Assembly: GCA_025464915.1 (NCBI GenBank)
Contig: JAODNF010000212.1
Coordinates: 1-5,150, forward strand
Length of the DNA stretch: 5,150 bases
Origin: Frankiales bacterium
GTDB taxonomy: Bacteria; Actinomycetota; Actinomycetes; Mycobacteriales; SCTD01
Reading direction: 5' to 3'
Below, piece after piece: positions 1-5,101 of this stretch (its first letter is position 1; the number at the start of each line of letters is the position of its first letter). The position numbers and the translations under genes are program-made. The notes below the pieces were generated by a model, which did not search any database, was not told the origin of the DNA, and saw only the letters and a list, made by a program, of their open reading frames with translations.

Positions 1-533
1 TCGAGGACCTCAAGGACACCCGCCGCGATCTGCTCACCGTCGTCAAGGACGTCGACGACCGCATCCACGACGTCTTCCGCTCCGCCTTCGAGGACACCGC
101 CCGCGAGTTCGTCGACGTCTTCGCGACGCTGTTCCCCGGCGGCGAGGGCAAGCTGGTGCTCACCGACCCCGACGACCTGCTCGTCTCGGGCATCGAGGTG
201 TTCGCCCGCCCCGCCGGCAAGAAGGTCAGCAGGCTCTCGCTGCTGTCCGGCGGCGAGCGGTCCCTGACCGCGATCGCGCTGCTGGTCGCCATCTTCCGGG
301 CCCGGCCCTCGCCGTTCTACGTCATGGACGAGGTCGAGGCGGCGCTCGACGACCGCAACCTCGGACGCCTGCTCGAGGCGCTCGAGTCCCTGCGGGAGTC
401 GTCGCAGCTGATCGTCATCACGCACCAGAAGCGGACGATGGAGATCGCCGACGCCCTCTACGGCGTCACCATGCGTGGCGACGGGGTCTCGACCGTGGTC
501 AGCCAGCGCCTCCGCGAGCGCGAGCCCGCCTAG
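1..533 (+). CDS. smc: Chromosome partition/condensation protein SMC, C-terminal part (5' end outside window)
   Basis: This is the last 176 codons of a structural-maintenance-of-chromosomes ATPase, which with ScpA and ScpB forms the ring complex that organises and helps segregate the chromosome. The reading frame is open from base 3 with no start, so the gene begins upstream. The fragment starts at the end of the returning coiled coil and carries the C-terminal half of the ATPase head. Visible motifs are the ABC signature LSGGERSLTA (from base 243), Walker B FYVMDE with catalytic-type Asp and Glu (bases 315-332), the D-loop region AALDD just after it, and the switch histidine in ITHQKRTME (His codon at 423-425). 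The preceding FxxLFPGGEGKL segment is also usual for bacterial SMC. RecN and SbcC share the ABC motifs, but the wording of these motifs and the ftsY neighbour favour SMC. The stop is TAG at 531-533. Nothing looks broken. Confidence 0.96.
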   Translation, partial: EDLKDTRRDLLTVVKDVDDRIHDVFRSAFEDTAREFVDVFATLFPGGEGKLVLTDPDDLLVSGIEVFARPAGKKVSRLSLLSGGERSLTAIALLVAIFRARPSPFYVMDEVEAALDDRNLGRLLEALESLRESSQLIVITHQKRTMEIADALYGVTMRGDGVSTVVSQRLREREPA

Positions 534-541
534 GCCCCGCT

Positions 542-671
542 CGGCAACTCTGCGGGTCTCGGCGACGCTGCACGCCTGAACCGCCCACAGAGCTGGCCAT
601 CGCGGCCCGGCCCCCGCGGCAGCTCTGTGGCTCGGCGCGACGTGGTCAGCCTGAAGCGCCCACAGAGCTCG
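542..671. repeat. Two diverged tandem copies (75-bp period) of a 49-bp unit with inverted-repeat ends
   Basis: Bases 542-596 and 617-671 align at a constant offset of 75. Bases 542-555 and 617-630 agree at 12 of 14 positions, 574-594 and 649-669 agree at 20 of 21, and the middle is more diverged. Each copy is bounded by an inverted repeat. In the second copy AGCTCTGTGG (621-630) faces CCACAGAGCT (660-669), a perfect 10-bp pair. In the first copy 546-555 faces 585-594 with 8 of 10 pairs. The two units therefore look like small palindrome-ended intergenic elements of REP/MITE character. No coding sequence is present between smc and ftsY, so this repeat accounts for most of the spacer. I cannot assign it to a named family, and copy number elsewhere in the genome is not visible. 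Confidence 0.7.
585..630. terminator. Long hairpin between smc and ftsY, possible terminator or mRNA-end stabiliser
   Basis: CCACAGAGCTG (585-595) pairs perfectly with CAGCTCTGTGG (620-630), an 11-bp stem. A second stem sits inside it: CGCGG (601-605) with CCGCG (614-618), around a loop at 606-613. It lies 51 bases after the smc stop. No T-run follows, so it is not a canonical intrinsic terminator, although U-less hairpins are often proposed as terminators in high-GC actinobacteria. The hairpin is formed by the facing ends of the two repeat units, so it may be just a by-product of the tandem arrangement. Confidence 0.4.
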
Positions 672-672
672 G

Positions 673-688
673 CAGCAGCGGGCTGCTG
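673..688 (+). other. Short perfect hairpin in the ftsY leader
   Basis: CAGCAG (673-678) pairs with CTGCTG (683-688) around a CGGG loop. The stem ends 14 bases before the GTG start of ftsY, where a ribosome-binding site would normally lie. No good Shine-Dalgarno sequence is visible in the remaining TAGACACGACCTC stretch. The hairpin could limit or shape translation start, or the message could be leaderless. The pairing is visible in the sequence. Any function is inference. Confidence 0.35.
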
Positions 689-702
689 GTAGACACGACC
701 TC

Positions 703-1845
703 GTGATCGAGCTGCTCGTCCTCGTCGGCGTCGTCCTGCTGCTGGCGGTCGCCGTGATGGTCGGGTTCGTCACCAGGCGCCCCGCGAAGGCGCTTCCCGC
801 GCCCCGGCAGGAACCGCAGGTCGGCGACGACAGCGCCGTCCCCCGCGACACCCCGGTGCCGACCGTCGAGGACGTCCCGCTCCCGACCGCGCCCGCCCTC
901 GACGTACCCGACCCCACCGCCGGCCGACTCACGCGGCTGCGCTCCCGGCTGAGCCGCAGCCAGGGCACGCTGGGCCGAGGGCTGTTCGCCCTGCTGTCCA
1001 GGGACAAGCTCGACGACGACACGTGGGAGGAGGTCGAGGACACCCTTCTCACCTCCGACATGGGCGTCGCCGCGACCCAGGAGCTGGTGGGTCGCCTCAA
1101 GCAGCGGGTCCGGGTCGAGGGCGTGACCAGCCCCGCGGAGCTGCGCGCCATCCTGCGCGAGGAGCTCGTCACCACCATCGGCCGCGACGTCGACCGGACT
1201 CTCAAGACCCTCCCGCACGCGGATCGTCCGGCTGTCGTGCTGGTCGTCGGGGTCAACGGCACCGGCAAGACCACGACCTGCGGCAAGCTGGCCCGGGTCC
1301 TCGTCGCCGACGGCCGCTCGGTCGTCCTGGGCGCCGCCGACACCTTCCGCGCCGCCGCCGCCGACCAGCTCGAGACCTGGGGCTCCCGGGTCGGGGCCGA
1401 GACCGTGCGCGGGCCGGAGGGCGGGGACCCGGCGGCCATCGCGTTCGACGCCGTCGCGCGCGGCAAGGAGCTGAAGGCCGACACGGTCCTGGTGGACACC
1501 GCCGGCCGCCTGCACACCAAGACCGGGCTCATGGACGAGCTCGGCAAGGTGAAGCGGGTCGTCGAGAAGCACGGTCCCATCGACGAGACGCTGCTCGTGC
1601 TCGACGCGACGACGGGCCAGAACGGCGTCGTGCAGGCGCGGGTCTTCACCGAGGCCGTCCAGGTCACCGGGGTCGTGCTCACCAAGCTCGACGGCACCGC
1701 CAAGGGCGGGATCGTCGTCGCCGTCCAGCGCGAGCTCGGCATCCCCGTCAAGCTGATCGGCCTGGGGGAGGGCCCCGACGACCTCGCGCCCTTCGAGGCC
1801 GAGGCCTTCGCCGACGCCCTGCTGGGGGACGACGCCGCGCTCTGA
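703..1845 (+). CDS. ftsY: Signal recognition particle receptor FtsY (SRP GTPase)
   Basis: FtsY is the membrane-bound receptor that docks the SRP (Ffh plus 4.5S/scRNA) carrying ribosomes with nascent membrane proteins. The two GTPases form a complex and hydrolyse GTP to hand the ribosome to SecYEG. The 380-residue protein begins with a hydrophobic segment (about residues 2-23), as in other actinobacterial FtsYs, then a Pro/acid-rich linker (about 25-75). The helical N domain follows (about 80-165) and then the G domain. GTPase motifs are G1 GVNGTGKTT (183-191), G2 DTFRAAA (213-219), G3 DTAGR (265-269), G4 TKLD (327-330) followed by GTAKGG, and the closing GLGEGPDDLAPF (353-364). The GTG start at 703 is chosen because it begins exactly with the membrane segment; ribosome-binding-site support is weak. 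It lies 169 bases after smc in the same direction, an association conserved in actinobacteria. Ffh itself is excluded by the membrane anchor and the lack of a C-terminal M domain. Confidence 0.97.
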   Translation: MIELLVLVGVVLLLAVAVMVGFVTRRPAKALPAPRQEPQVGDDSAVPRDTPVPTVEDVPLPTAPALDVPDPTAGRLTRLRSRLSRSQGTLGRGLFALLSRDKLDDDTWEEVEDTLLTSDMGVAATQELVGRLKQRVRVEGVTSPAELRAILREELVTTIGRDVDRTLKTLPHADRPAVVLVVGVNGTGKTTTCGKLARVLVADGRSVVLGAADTFRAAAADQLETWGSRVGAETVRGPEGGDPAAIAFDAVARGKELKADTVLVDTAGRLHTKTGLMDELGKVKRVVEKHGPIDETLLVLDATTGQNGVVQARVFTEAVQVTGVVLTKLDGTAKGGIVVAVQRELGIPVKLIGLGEGPDDLAPFEAEAFADALLGDDAAL

Positions 1846-1871
1846 GATCACGGGGCGGGAACAGCAGCCGA

Positions 1872-1889
1872 TGTTTGAGCGTTCAAGCA
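1872..1889. promoter_or_regulatory. Palindromic operator-like site before the GTP cyclohydrolase II-marR unit
   Basis: The 18-bp stretch TGTTTGAGCGTTCAAGCA is an imperfect palindrome with 7 of 9 pairs matching. Its core, TTGAGCGTTCAA (1875-1886), matches at five of six pairs. It lies in the 47-base gap between ftsY and the downstream gene and ends three bases before the ATG at 1893. The size and symmetry suit a winged-helix dimer such as a MarR protein, and a MarR gene is the second gene of the unit, so autoregulation is the simple inference. A second overlapping symmetry, ATGT-TG (1871-1877) against CA-ACAT (1888-1894), uses the same bases. No convincing -10 box is visible nearby. Confidence 0.5.
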
Positions 1890-1892
1890 GAC

Positions 1893-2495
1893 ATGGCAGA
1901 GATCCGCACCCGCGTCACGGTGCCGTTGAGCTTCCCCGACGGCTACCGCACGAGCGCTGAGGTCGTGACGTTCTTCGGGCTCTCCGACGGCAAGGAGCAC
2001 CTGGCGCTGAAGCTCGGCGAGCCGGGGCCCGTCCCCCTGGTGCGGCCGCACTCGGAGTGCCTCACCGGCGACGTGTTCGGCAGCGAGCGCTGCGACTGCG
2101 GCGCGCAGCTGCGCGAGGCGGTCGAGCGGATCGCCATCGAGGGCGGCTACCTGCTCTACCTGCGCCAGGAGGGCCGCGGCATCGGGCTCTACGCCAAGCT
2201 CGACGCCTACGCGCTGCAGGACTCCGGCCTGGACACCTACGAGGCCAACGTCGCGCTCGGCCGAGGTGAGGACGAGCGCGACTACACCGCCGTCGCGGAG
2301 ATGCTGCTGGCGCTCGGGGTCGACGAGGTCGACCTGCTCAGCAACAACCCCGACAAGCTCGCCCGCCTGGGCGTCGCCGTCCGCCGCCAGGTCCCGACCG
2401 GCGTGCACCTGACCGCGGCCAACGCCGACTACCTGTCGGCGAAGGTCACGCACACGGCGCACACTCTCGACCTGCTTTCTCCCACCGCGGCCTGA
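1893..2495 (+). CDS. Stand-alone GTP cyclohydrolase II-like enzyme (RibA family)
   Basis: GTP cyclohydrolase II opens the imidazole ring of GTP with loss of formate and pyrophosphate, the first step to riboflavin and some deazapurine compounds. The 200-residue protein has the family's normal single-domain length (E. coli RibA is about 196) and lacks the DHBP synthase domain of bifunctional RibBA. Zinc ligands are C56, C67 and C69 in HSECLTGD...SERCDCG. RQEGRGIG is at 91-98. Y106 and R129 match E. coli Y105 and R128. The segment GLYAKLDAYALQD (98-110) departs from the usual GLxNKLRAYALQD: it has Tyr100, Ala101 instead of Asn, and Asp104 instead of Arg. This recalls the Streptomyces homologue that releases the formylated intermediate, so I do not call it ribA outright. 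ATG 1893 is the natural start; TTG 1875 in frame is an alternative. The next gene, marR, starts two bases after the stop, so the two are probably co-transcribed. Confidence 0.9.
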   Translation: MAEIRTRVTVPLSFPDGYRTSAEVVTFFGLSDGKEHLALKLGEPGPVPLVRPHSECLTGDVFGSERCDCGAQLREAVERIAIEGGYLLYLRQEGRGIGLYAKLDAYALQDSGLDTYEANVALGRGEDERDYTAVAEMLLALGVDEVDLLSNNPDKLARLGVAVRRQVPTGVHLTAANADYLSAKVTHTAHTLDLLSPTAA

Positions 2496-2497
2496 CC

Positions 2498-2986
2498 GTG
2501 TCTGTCACCCTGCACCCCGTGACACGCTGGCTCACCGACGACGAGCAGCGCGCCTGGCTGGCCTGGCTCGGCGCGTCCGAGCTGCTCATGAGCGCCCTCG
2601 ACGCCCAGCTCCAGCGTGACGCCGGCTTCCCGCACACCTACTACGCGATCCTGGCCCAGCTCTCGCACGCGCCGGACCGGACGCTGCGGATGAGCGACCT
2701 GGCGAGCGTCGTCAACGCCAGCCCCAGCCGGCTGAGCCACGCGGTCGGCAAGCTCGAGGACCGGGGCTGGGTCCGGCGCACCCCGTCGACCTGCGACAAG
2801 CGCAGCACGATGTGCACCCTCACCGACGCGGGGTTCGGCGTGCTCGAGCAGCACGCTCCGGGCCACGTCGAGGCCGTGCGCAGCTACCTGCTCGACGCCC
2901 TCACGCCGGAGCAGGTCGGCCAGCTCGAGCAGATCTGCACCGCCGTCGTCGACAAGCTCGACCCGTCAGGCGCCTGCCGGCGCTGA
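2498..2986 (+). CDS. MarR-family winged-helix transcriptional regulator
   Basis: This is a 162-residue dimeric DNA-binding repressor or activator of the MarR family; members commonly respond to small phenolic ligands or oxidants. The N-terminal helices that help form the dimer are residues 11-40 (WLTDDEQRAWLAWLGASELL onward). The winged helix-turn-helix runs from about 62 to 112, with MSDLASVVNASPSRLSHAVGKLEDRGWV as helix-turn-helix. The wing has the characteristic Asp and Arg (D100, R102 in CDKRSTMCTLTDAG). Cysteines at 99 and 106 sit on the wing strands and others at 147 and 160. Cys at the first position is common in actinobacterial members, so redox sensing should not be assumed. The GTG start at 2498 follows the upstream stop by two bases, suggesting coupled translation. 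The palindrome at 1872-1889 is its likeliest local target. The ligand is unknown. The 3' end overlaps the converging methyltransferase gene by 21 bases. Confidence 0.92.
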   Translation: MSVTLHPVTRWLTDDEQRAWLAWLGASELLMSALDAQLQRDAGFPHTYYAILAQLSHAPDRTLRMSDLASVVNASPSRLSHAVGKLEDRGWVRRTPSTCDKRSTMCTLTDAGFGVLEQHAPGHVEAVRSYLLDALTPEQVGQLEQICTAVVDKLDPSGACRR

Positions 2987-3541
2987 GCGGTCGACGGCGA
3001 CGCACCAGTCCGCGTCGTCGCGCCAGGGATCGGCATCCCACGTCGCGTGCCGCGCGACCGGCTCCAGGGCGCTCACCAGCGGCTCGTACGCCGACAGCGC
3101 GAGCCGGTCGGTCCGCCACCCCGACACCAGCAGCCCGCCCGGGACCAGGTGCGCCGCGAGCCGGTCGACGACCGGCTGCTCGGTGCCCGGCTCGACGAAC
3201 ACGATGACGTTGCCGGCCATCACGACCAGGTCGAACCGGTCCTGCAGGTCGAGCGCCGCCAGGTCCGCCGACACCCAGGTCACCGCCGGGTCCTGACGGG
3301 CGACGGCCAGCATCGACGCGTCGTTGTCCACGCCCGTGACGACGTGCCCGCGCCGGGCGAGCTCCGACGCGACCCGGCCCGTGCCGCAGCCCGCGTCCAG
3401 CACGCGGCTGCCCGGAGGCACGAGCGCGTCGACGTACCCCGCTTCGCCGTGCAGGTCGCGACCGGAGGCGGCGAGCGCAGCGAACCGGGCTGCGTACTCC
3501 TCGCCGCTCGTCCCGCCGGTCTCGCTGAGCCAGCGACTCAC
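2966..3541 (-). CDS. Class I SAM-dependent methyltransferase, substrate unknown
   Basis: This 191-residue protein is a compact Rossmann-fold methyltransferase of the general Methyltransf_25/11 type. The SAM-binding motif I is VLDAGCGTG (47-55), the acidic residue binding the ribose hydroxyls is D72 in GVDND, motif III-like ADLAALDL is at 92-99, and MAGNVIVF (108-115) and LVPGGLLVSG (132-141) form the next strands. The N-terminal SRWLSETGGTSGEEYAARF and HGEAGYVDALVPPG are familiar from uncharacterised actinobacterial methyltransferases, which supports GTG at 3541 as the start. No later Met or Val gives the whole family region, and the ribosome-binding site is poor. No substrate-specific domain is visible, so the methyl acceptor cannot be named. 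It is transcribed against marR (21-base 3' overlap) and divergently from amt. A GlnR-like box overlaps its start codon, so nitrogen control of this gene is possible but unproven. Confidence 0.87.
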   Translation of the reverse strand: MSRWLSETGGTSGEEYAARFAALAASGRDLHGEAGYVDALVPPGSRVLDAGCGTGRVASELARRGHVVTGVDNDASMLAVARQDPAVTWVSADLAALDLQDRFDLVVMAGNVIVFVEPGTEQPVVDRLAAHLVPGGLLVSGWRTDRLALSAYEPLVSALEPVARHATWDADPWRDDADWCVAVDRSAPAGA

Positions 3542-3559
3542 CTGAAACGCGCATGTGAC
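3533..3559. promoter_or_regulatory. GlnR-box-like site 1 (distal to amt)
   Basis: The actinobacterial nitrogen regulator GlnR binds alternating five-base elements, gTnAC-n6-GaAAC, repeated on an 11-bp period. Here GCGAC (3533-3537, one mismatch), GAAAC (3544-3548, exact) and GTGAC (3555-3559, exact) follow one another with six-base gaps. The next position (3566-3570, ACGAA) is a poor match. The site is 130 bases or more upstream of the amt start and overlaps the GTG start (3539-3541) of the divergent methyltransferase gene. The elements are visible in the sequence; GlnR binding is inferred from the known control of amtB-glnK in Streptomyces and mycobacteria. Confidence 0.5.
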
Positions 3560-3587
3560 ACGAGAACGAAACCCAACCCGACCATGC

Positions 3588-3625
3588 TTCACCTCCGCGA
3601 AACAAACAGGACACCGCTGCGGAAC
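3588..3625. promoter_or_regulatory. GlnR-box-like site 2 (proximal to amt)
   Basis: TTCAC (3588-3592), GAAAC (3599-3603), GACAC (3610-3614) and GGAAC (3621-3625) lie exactly 11 bp apart with six-base gaps. They match the four-element GlnR pattern gTnAC-GaAAC-gTnAC-GAAAC with one mismatch in three elements and none in the second. The site ends 63 bases before the amt ATG, a sensible distance for an activator of amt. Its elements are in the same 11-bp register as site 1; the two exact GAAAC elements are 55 bp apart, so both sites would face the same side of the helix. No clear -10 hexamer could be fixed downstream. Confidence 0.55.
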
Positions 3626-3679
3626 AGCCTCTCGCGAGTGTTCTCCCGGACACCTTCCGGCCCCGTTCGGGGCGACACG

Positions 3680-3687
3680 AGGAGAAG
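3680..3687 (+). promoter_or_regulatory. Strong Shine-Dalgarno sequence of amt
   Basis: AGGAGAAG lies immediately upstream of the ATG at 3689 and contains the full AGGAG core. It is the best ribosome-binding site in the window. It fixes the start of amt at MSSPHLIGYL and rules out the in-frame upstream extension of the open frame. Confidence 0.8.
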
Positions 3688-3688
3688 C

Positions 3689-5101
3689 ATGAGCAGCCCT
3701 CACCTGATCGGCTACCTGGCCGAGACGACCCCTGACGACGCGCTGACCAACGCGAACACGGCATGGATCCTGGCCTCCTCGGCCATGGTCCTGCTGATGA
3801 CGCCCGGCCTCGCGTTCTTCTACGGCGGCATGACCCGCGCCAAGAGCACCCTCAACATGATCATGATGAGCTTCTCCAGCATCGGGATCGTGTCGGTGCT
3901 CTGGGTGATCTACGGGTACTCGCTGGCGTTCAACACGGACAAGAAGTCGGGTCTGATCGGCGGTCTCGGCTACAGGTTCCTCCACAACGAGACGCAGAAG
4001 TCGATCACGCTCAACCTCTACGACTACGCCTTCGTCGCCTTCCAGCTGATGTTCGCGATCATCACGCTCGCCCTCATCTCGGGCGCCGTGGCGGACCGGA
4101 TGAAGTTCAGCGCCTGGGTCGTGTTCAGCGTCATCTGGATCTCGGTCATCTACTTCCCGGTCGCGCACTGGGTCTTCGCCTTCGGCGCCCCGCTGACCGG
4201 TGCGAAGGGCGAGGTCGCCGCCAACGGCGCGGCCAGTGGGTTCGTGCAGGGCACAGGTGGCTGGATCGTTCAGAAGCTCGGTGCCCTGGACTTCGCCGGT
4301 GGCACGGCCGTGCACATCAACGCCGGTGCCGCAGGCCTCGCCCTCTGCCTCGTCCTGGGTGTCCGCAAGGGCTTCAAGAAGGAGGCCATGCGGCCGCACA
4401 ACCTGCCGCTCGTCATGATCGGCACCGGCCTGCTCTGGTTCGGCTGGTTCGGCTTCAACGCCGGCTCGGCCCTCTCCTCGGGTGGTCTTGCGGGCATCGC
4501 CTTCGTCAACACGCAGGTCGCGACCGCCGCGGCGCTGTGCGGCTGGCTCGTCGTCGAGCGGCTGCGTGACGGCCACTTCACGACGCTCGGTGCCGCCTCG
4601 GGTGCCGTCGCCGGTCTGGTCGCCATCACGCCCGCCTGCGGCTCGGTCAGCCCGTCCGGTGCCGTCGCCGTCGGCGCGATCGCCGGTGCCGTCTGCGCCC
4701 TGGCGATCGGCATCAAGAACGTGCTCGGCTTCGACGACGCGCTCGACGTCGTCGGTGTCCACCTGGTCGGCGGTCTCGCGGGCACCCTGCTCATCGGACT
4801 GTTCGCCACGAAGGCGACCAACGGCTTCGTCGACGGCCTGTTCTACGGCGGCGACGCCTCGCAGCTCGGCAAGCAGGCCGTGGCGGCGTTCGCCGTCCTC
4901 GGCTACTCCTTCTTCGGCACCCTCATCATCGCGCTGGCCATCAAGTACACGATCGGCCTGCGCGTCAGCGAGGAGGCCGAGATCACCGGCATCGACCAGG
5001 CCGAGCACGCCGAGACGGCGTACGAGTGGGGCTCGGTCAGCACCGGCGCCACGCACGGGTCCTCGATCAGCTCGCCGGCCCCGCAGCGGGTCGTCACGTG
5101 A
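3689..5101 (+). CDS. amt: Ammonium transporter, Amt/MEP/Rh family
   Basis: Amt proteins are trimeric inner-membrane channels for ammonium uptake, closed by the PII protein when nitrogen is plentiful. The 470-residue protein shows about eleven membrane segments between residues 25 and 425. Family landmarks are AWILASSAMVLLMTPGLAFFYGGM (about 25-48), the Phe gate (F122 and F256, with F118 nearby), D201 in LDFAGG, and the twin pore histidines H209 (AVHIN) and H358 (VGVHLVGG). NAGS at 257-260 and the cytoplasmic tail with TGIDQAEHAETAY, the region that contacts PII, complete the set. At the position of E. coli AmtB W148 the motif reads AHWVF, placing Phe163 there with Trp161 beside it; I recall the same wording in the mycobacterial Amt, so this is lineage-typical. 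A Gly/Ala-rich loop (about 170-192) is longer than in E. coli. No separate cleavable signal peptide is evident. The next gene overlaps by four bases, indicating an amt-PII operon. Confidence 0.96.
   Translation: MSSPHLIGYLAETTPDDALTNANTAWILASSAMVLLMTPGLAFFYGGMTRAKSTLNMIMMSFSSIGIVSVLWVIYGYSLAFNTDKKSGLIGGLGYRFLHNETQKSITLNLYDYAFVAFQLMFAIITLALISGAVADRMKFSAWVVFSVIWISVIYFPVAHWVFAFGAPLTGAKGEVAANGAASGFVQGTGGWIVQKLGALDFAGGTAVHINAGAAGLALCLVLGVRKGFKKEAMRPHNLPLVMIGTGLLWFGWFGFNAGSALSSGGLAGIAFVNTQVATAAALCGWLVVERLRDGHFTTLGAASGAVAGLVAITPACGSVSPSGAVAVGAIAGAVCALAIGIKNVLGFDDALDVVGVHLVGGLAGTLLIGLFATKATNGFVDGLFYGGDASQLGKQAVAAFAVLGYSFFGTLIIALAIKYTIGLRVSEEAEITGIDQAEHAETAYEWGSVSTGATHGSSISSPAPQRVVT

Noticed and set aside
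542..671. Possible CRISPR array between smc and ftsY
   Set aside because: There are only two repeats, they are imperfect, and the interval between them is itself related sequence rather than unique spacer. No cas genes are present.
646..1851. Long open frame on the minus strand opposite ftsY
   Set aside because: It mirrors ftsY, is rich in G, D, A, R and L as expected of high-GC antisense frames, and has no recognisable domain. The ftsY GTPase motifs on the plus strand are decisive.
1023..1892. Upstream in-frame extension of the GTP cyclohydrolase II reading frame through ftsY
   Set aside because: The translated extension is arginine-rich low-complexity sequence in an alternative frame of ftsY. 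The family domain begins right after the ATG at 1893.
2498..2986. MarR protein as a cysteine-based oxidation sensor
   Set aside because: Cys99 and Cys106 are on the wing, not at the OhrR-type N-terminal sensor position, and Cys at the first site is common in non-redox actinobacterial relatives.
3631..3638. CTCGCGAG palindrome as an operator
   Set aside because: Eight-base GC-rich palindromes arise often by chance at this base composition, and nothing flanking it extends the symmetry.
3661..3672. CCCCGTTCGGGG hairpin before amt as a riboswitch or terminator
   Set aside because: The stem is only four to five base pairs, there is no T-run, and no larger conserved RNA fold is recognisable around it.
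3047..3688. Upstream extension of the amt frame over the methyltransferase gene
   Set aside because: The strong Shine-Dalgarno sequence at 3680-3687 and the family N-terminus place the start at 3689.
3542..5056. Minus-strand open frame continuing upstream of the methyltransferase across amt
   Set aside because: This part is acidic, low-complexity antisense of amt. Only the part from 3541 down to 2966 carries methyltransferase motifs.
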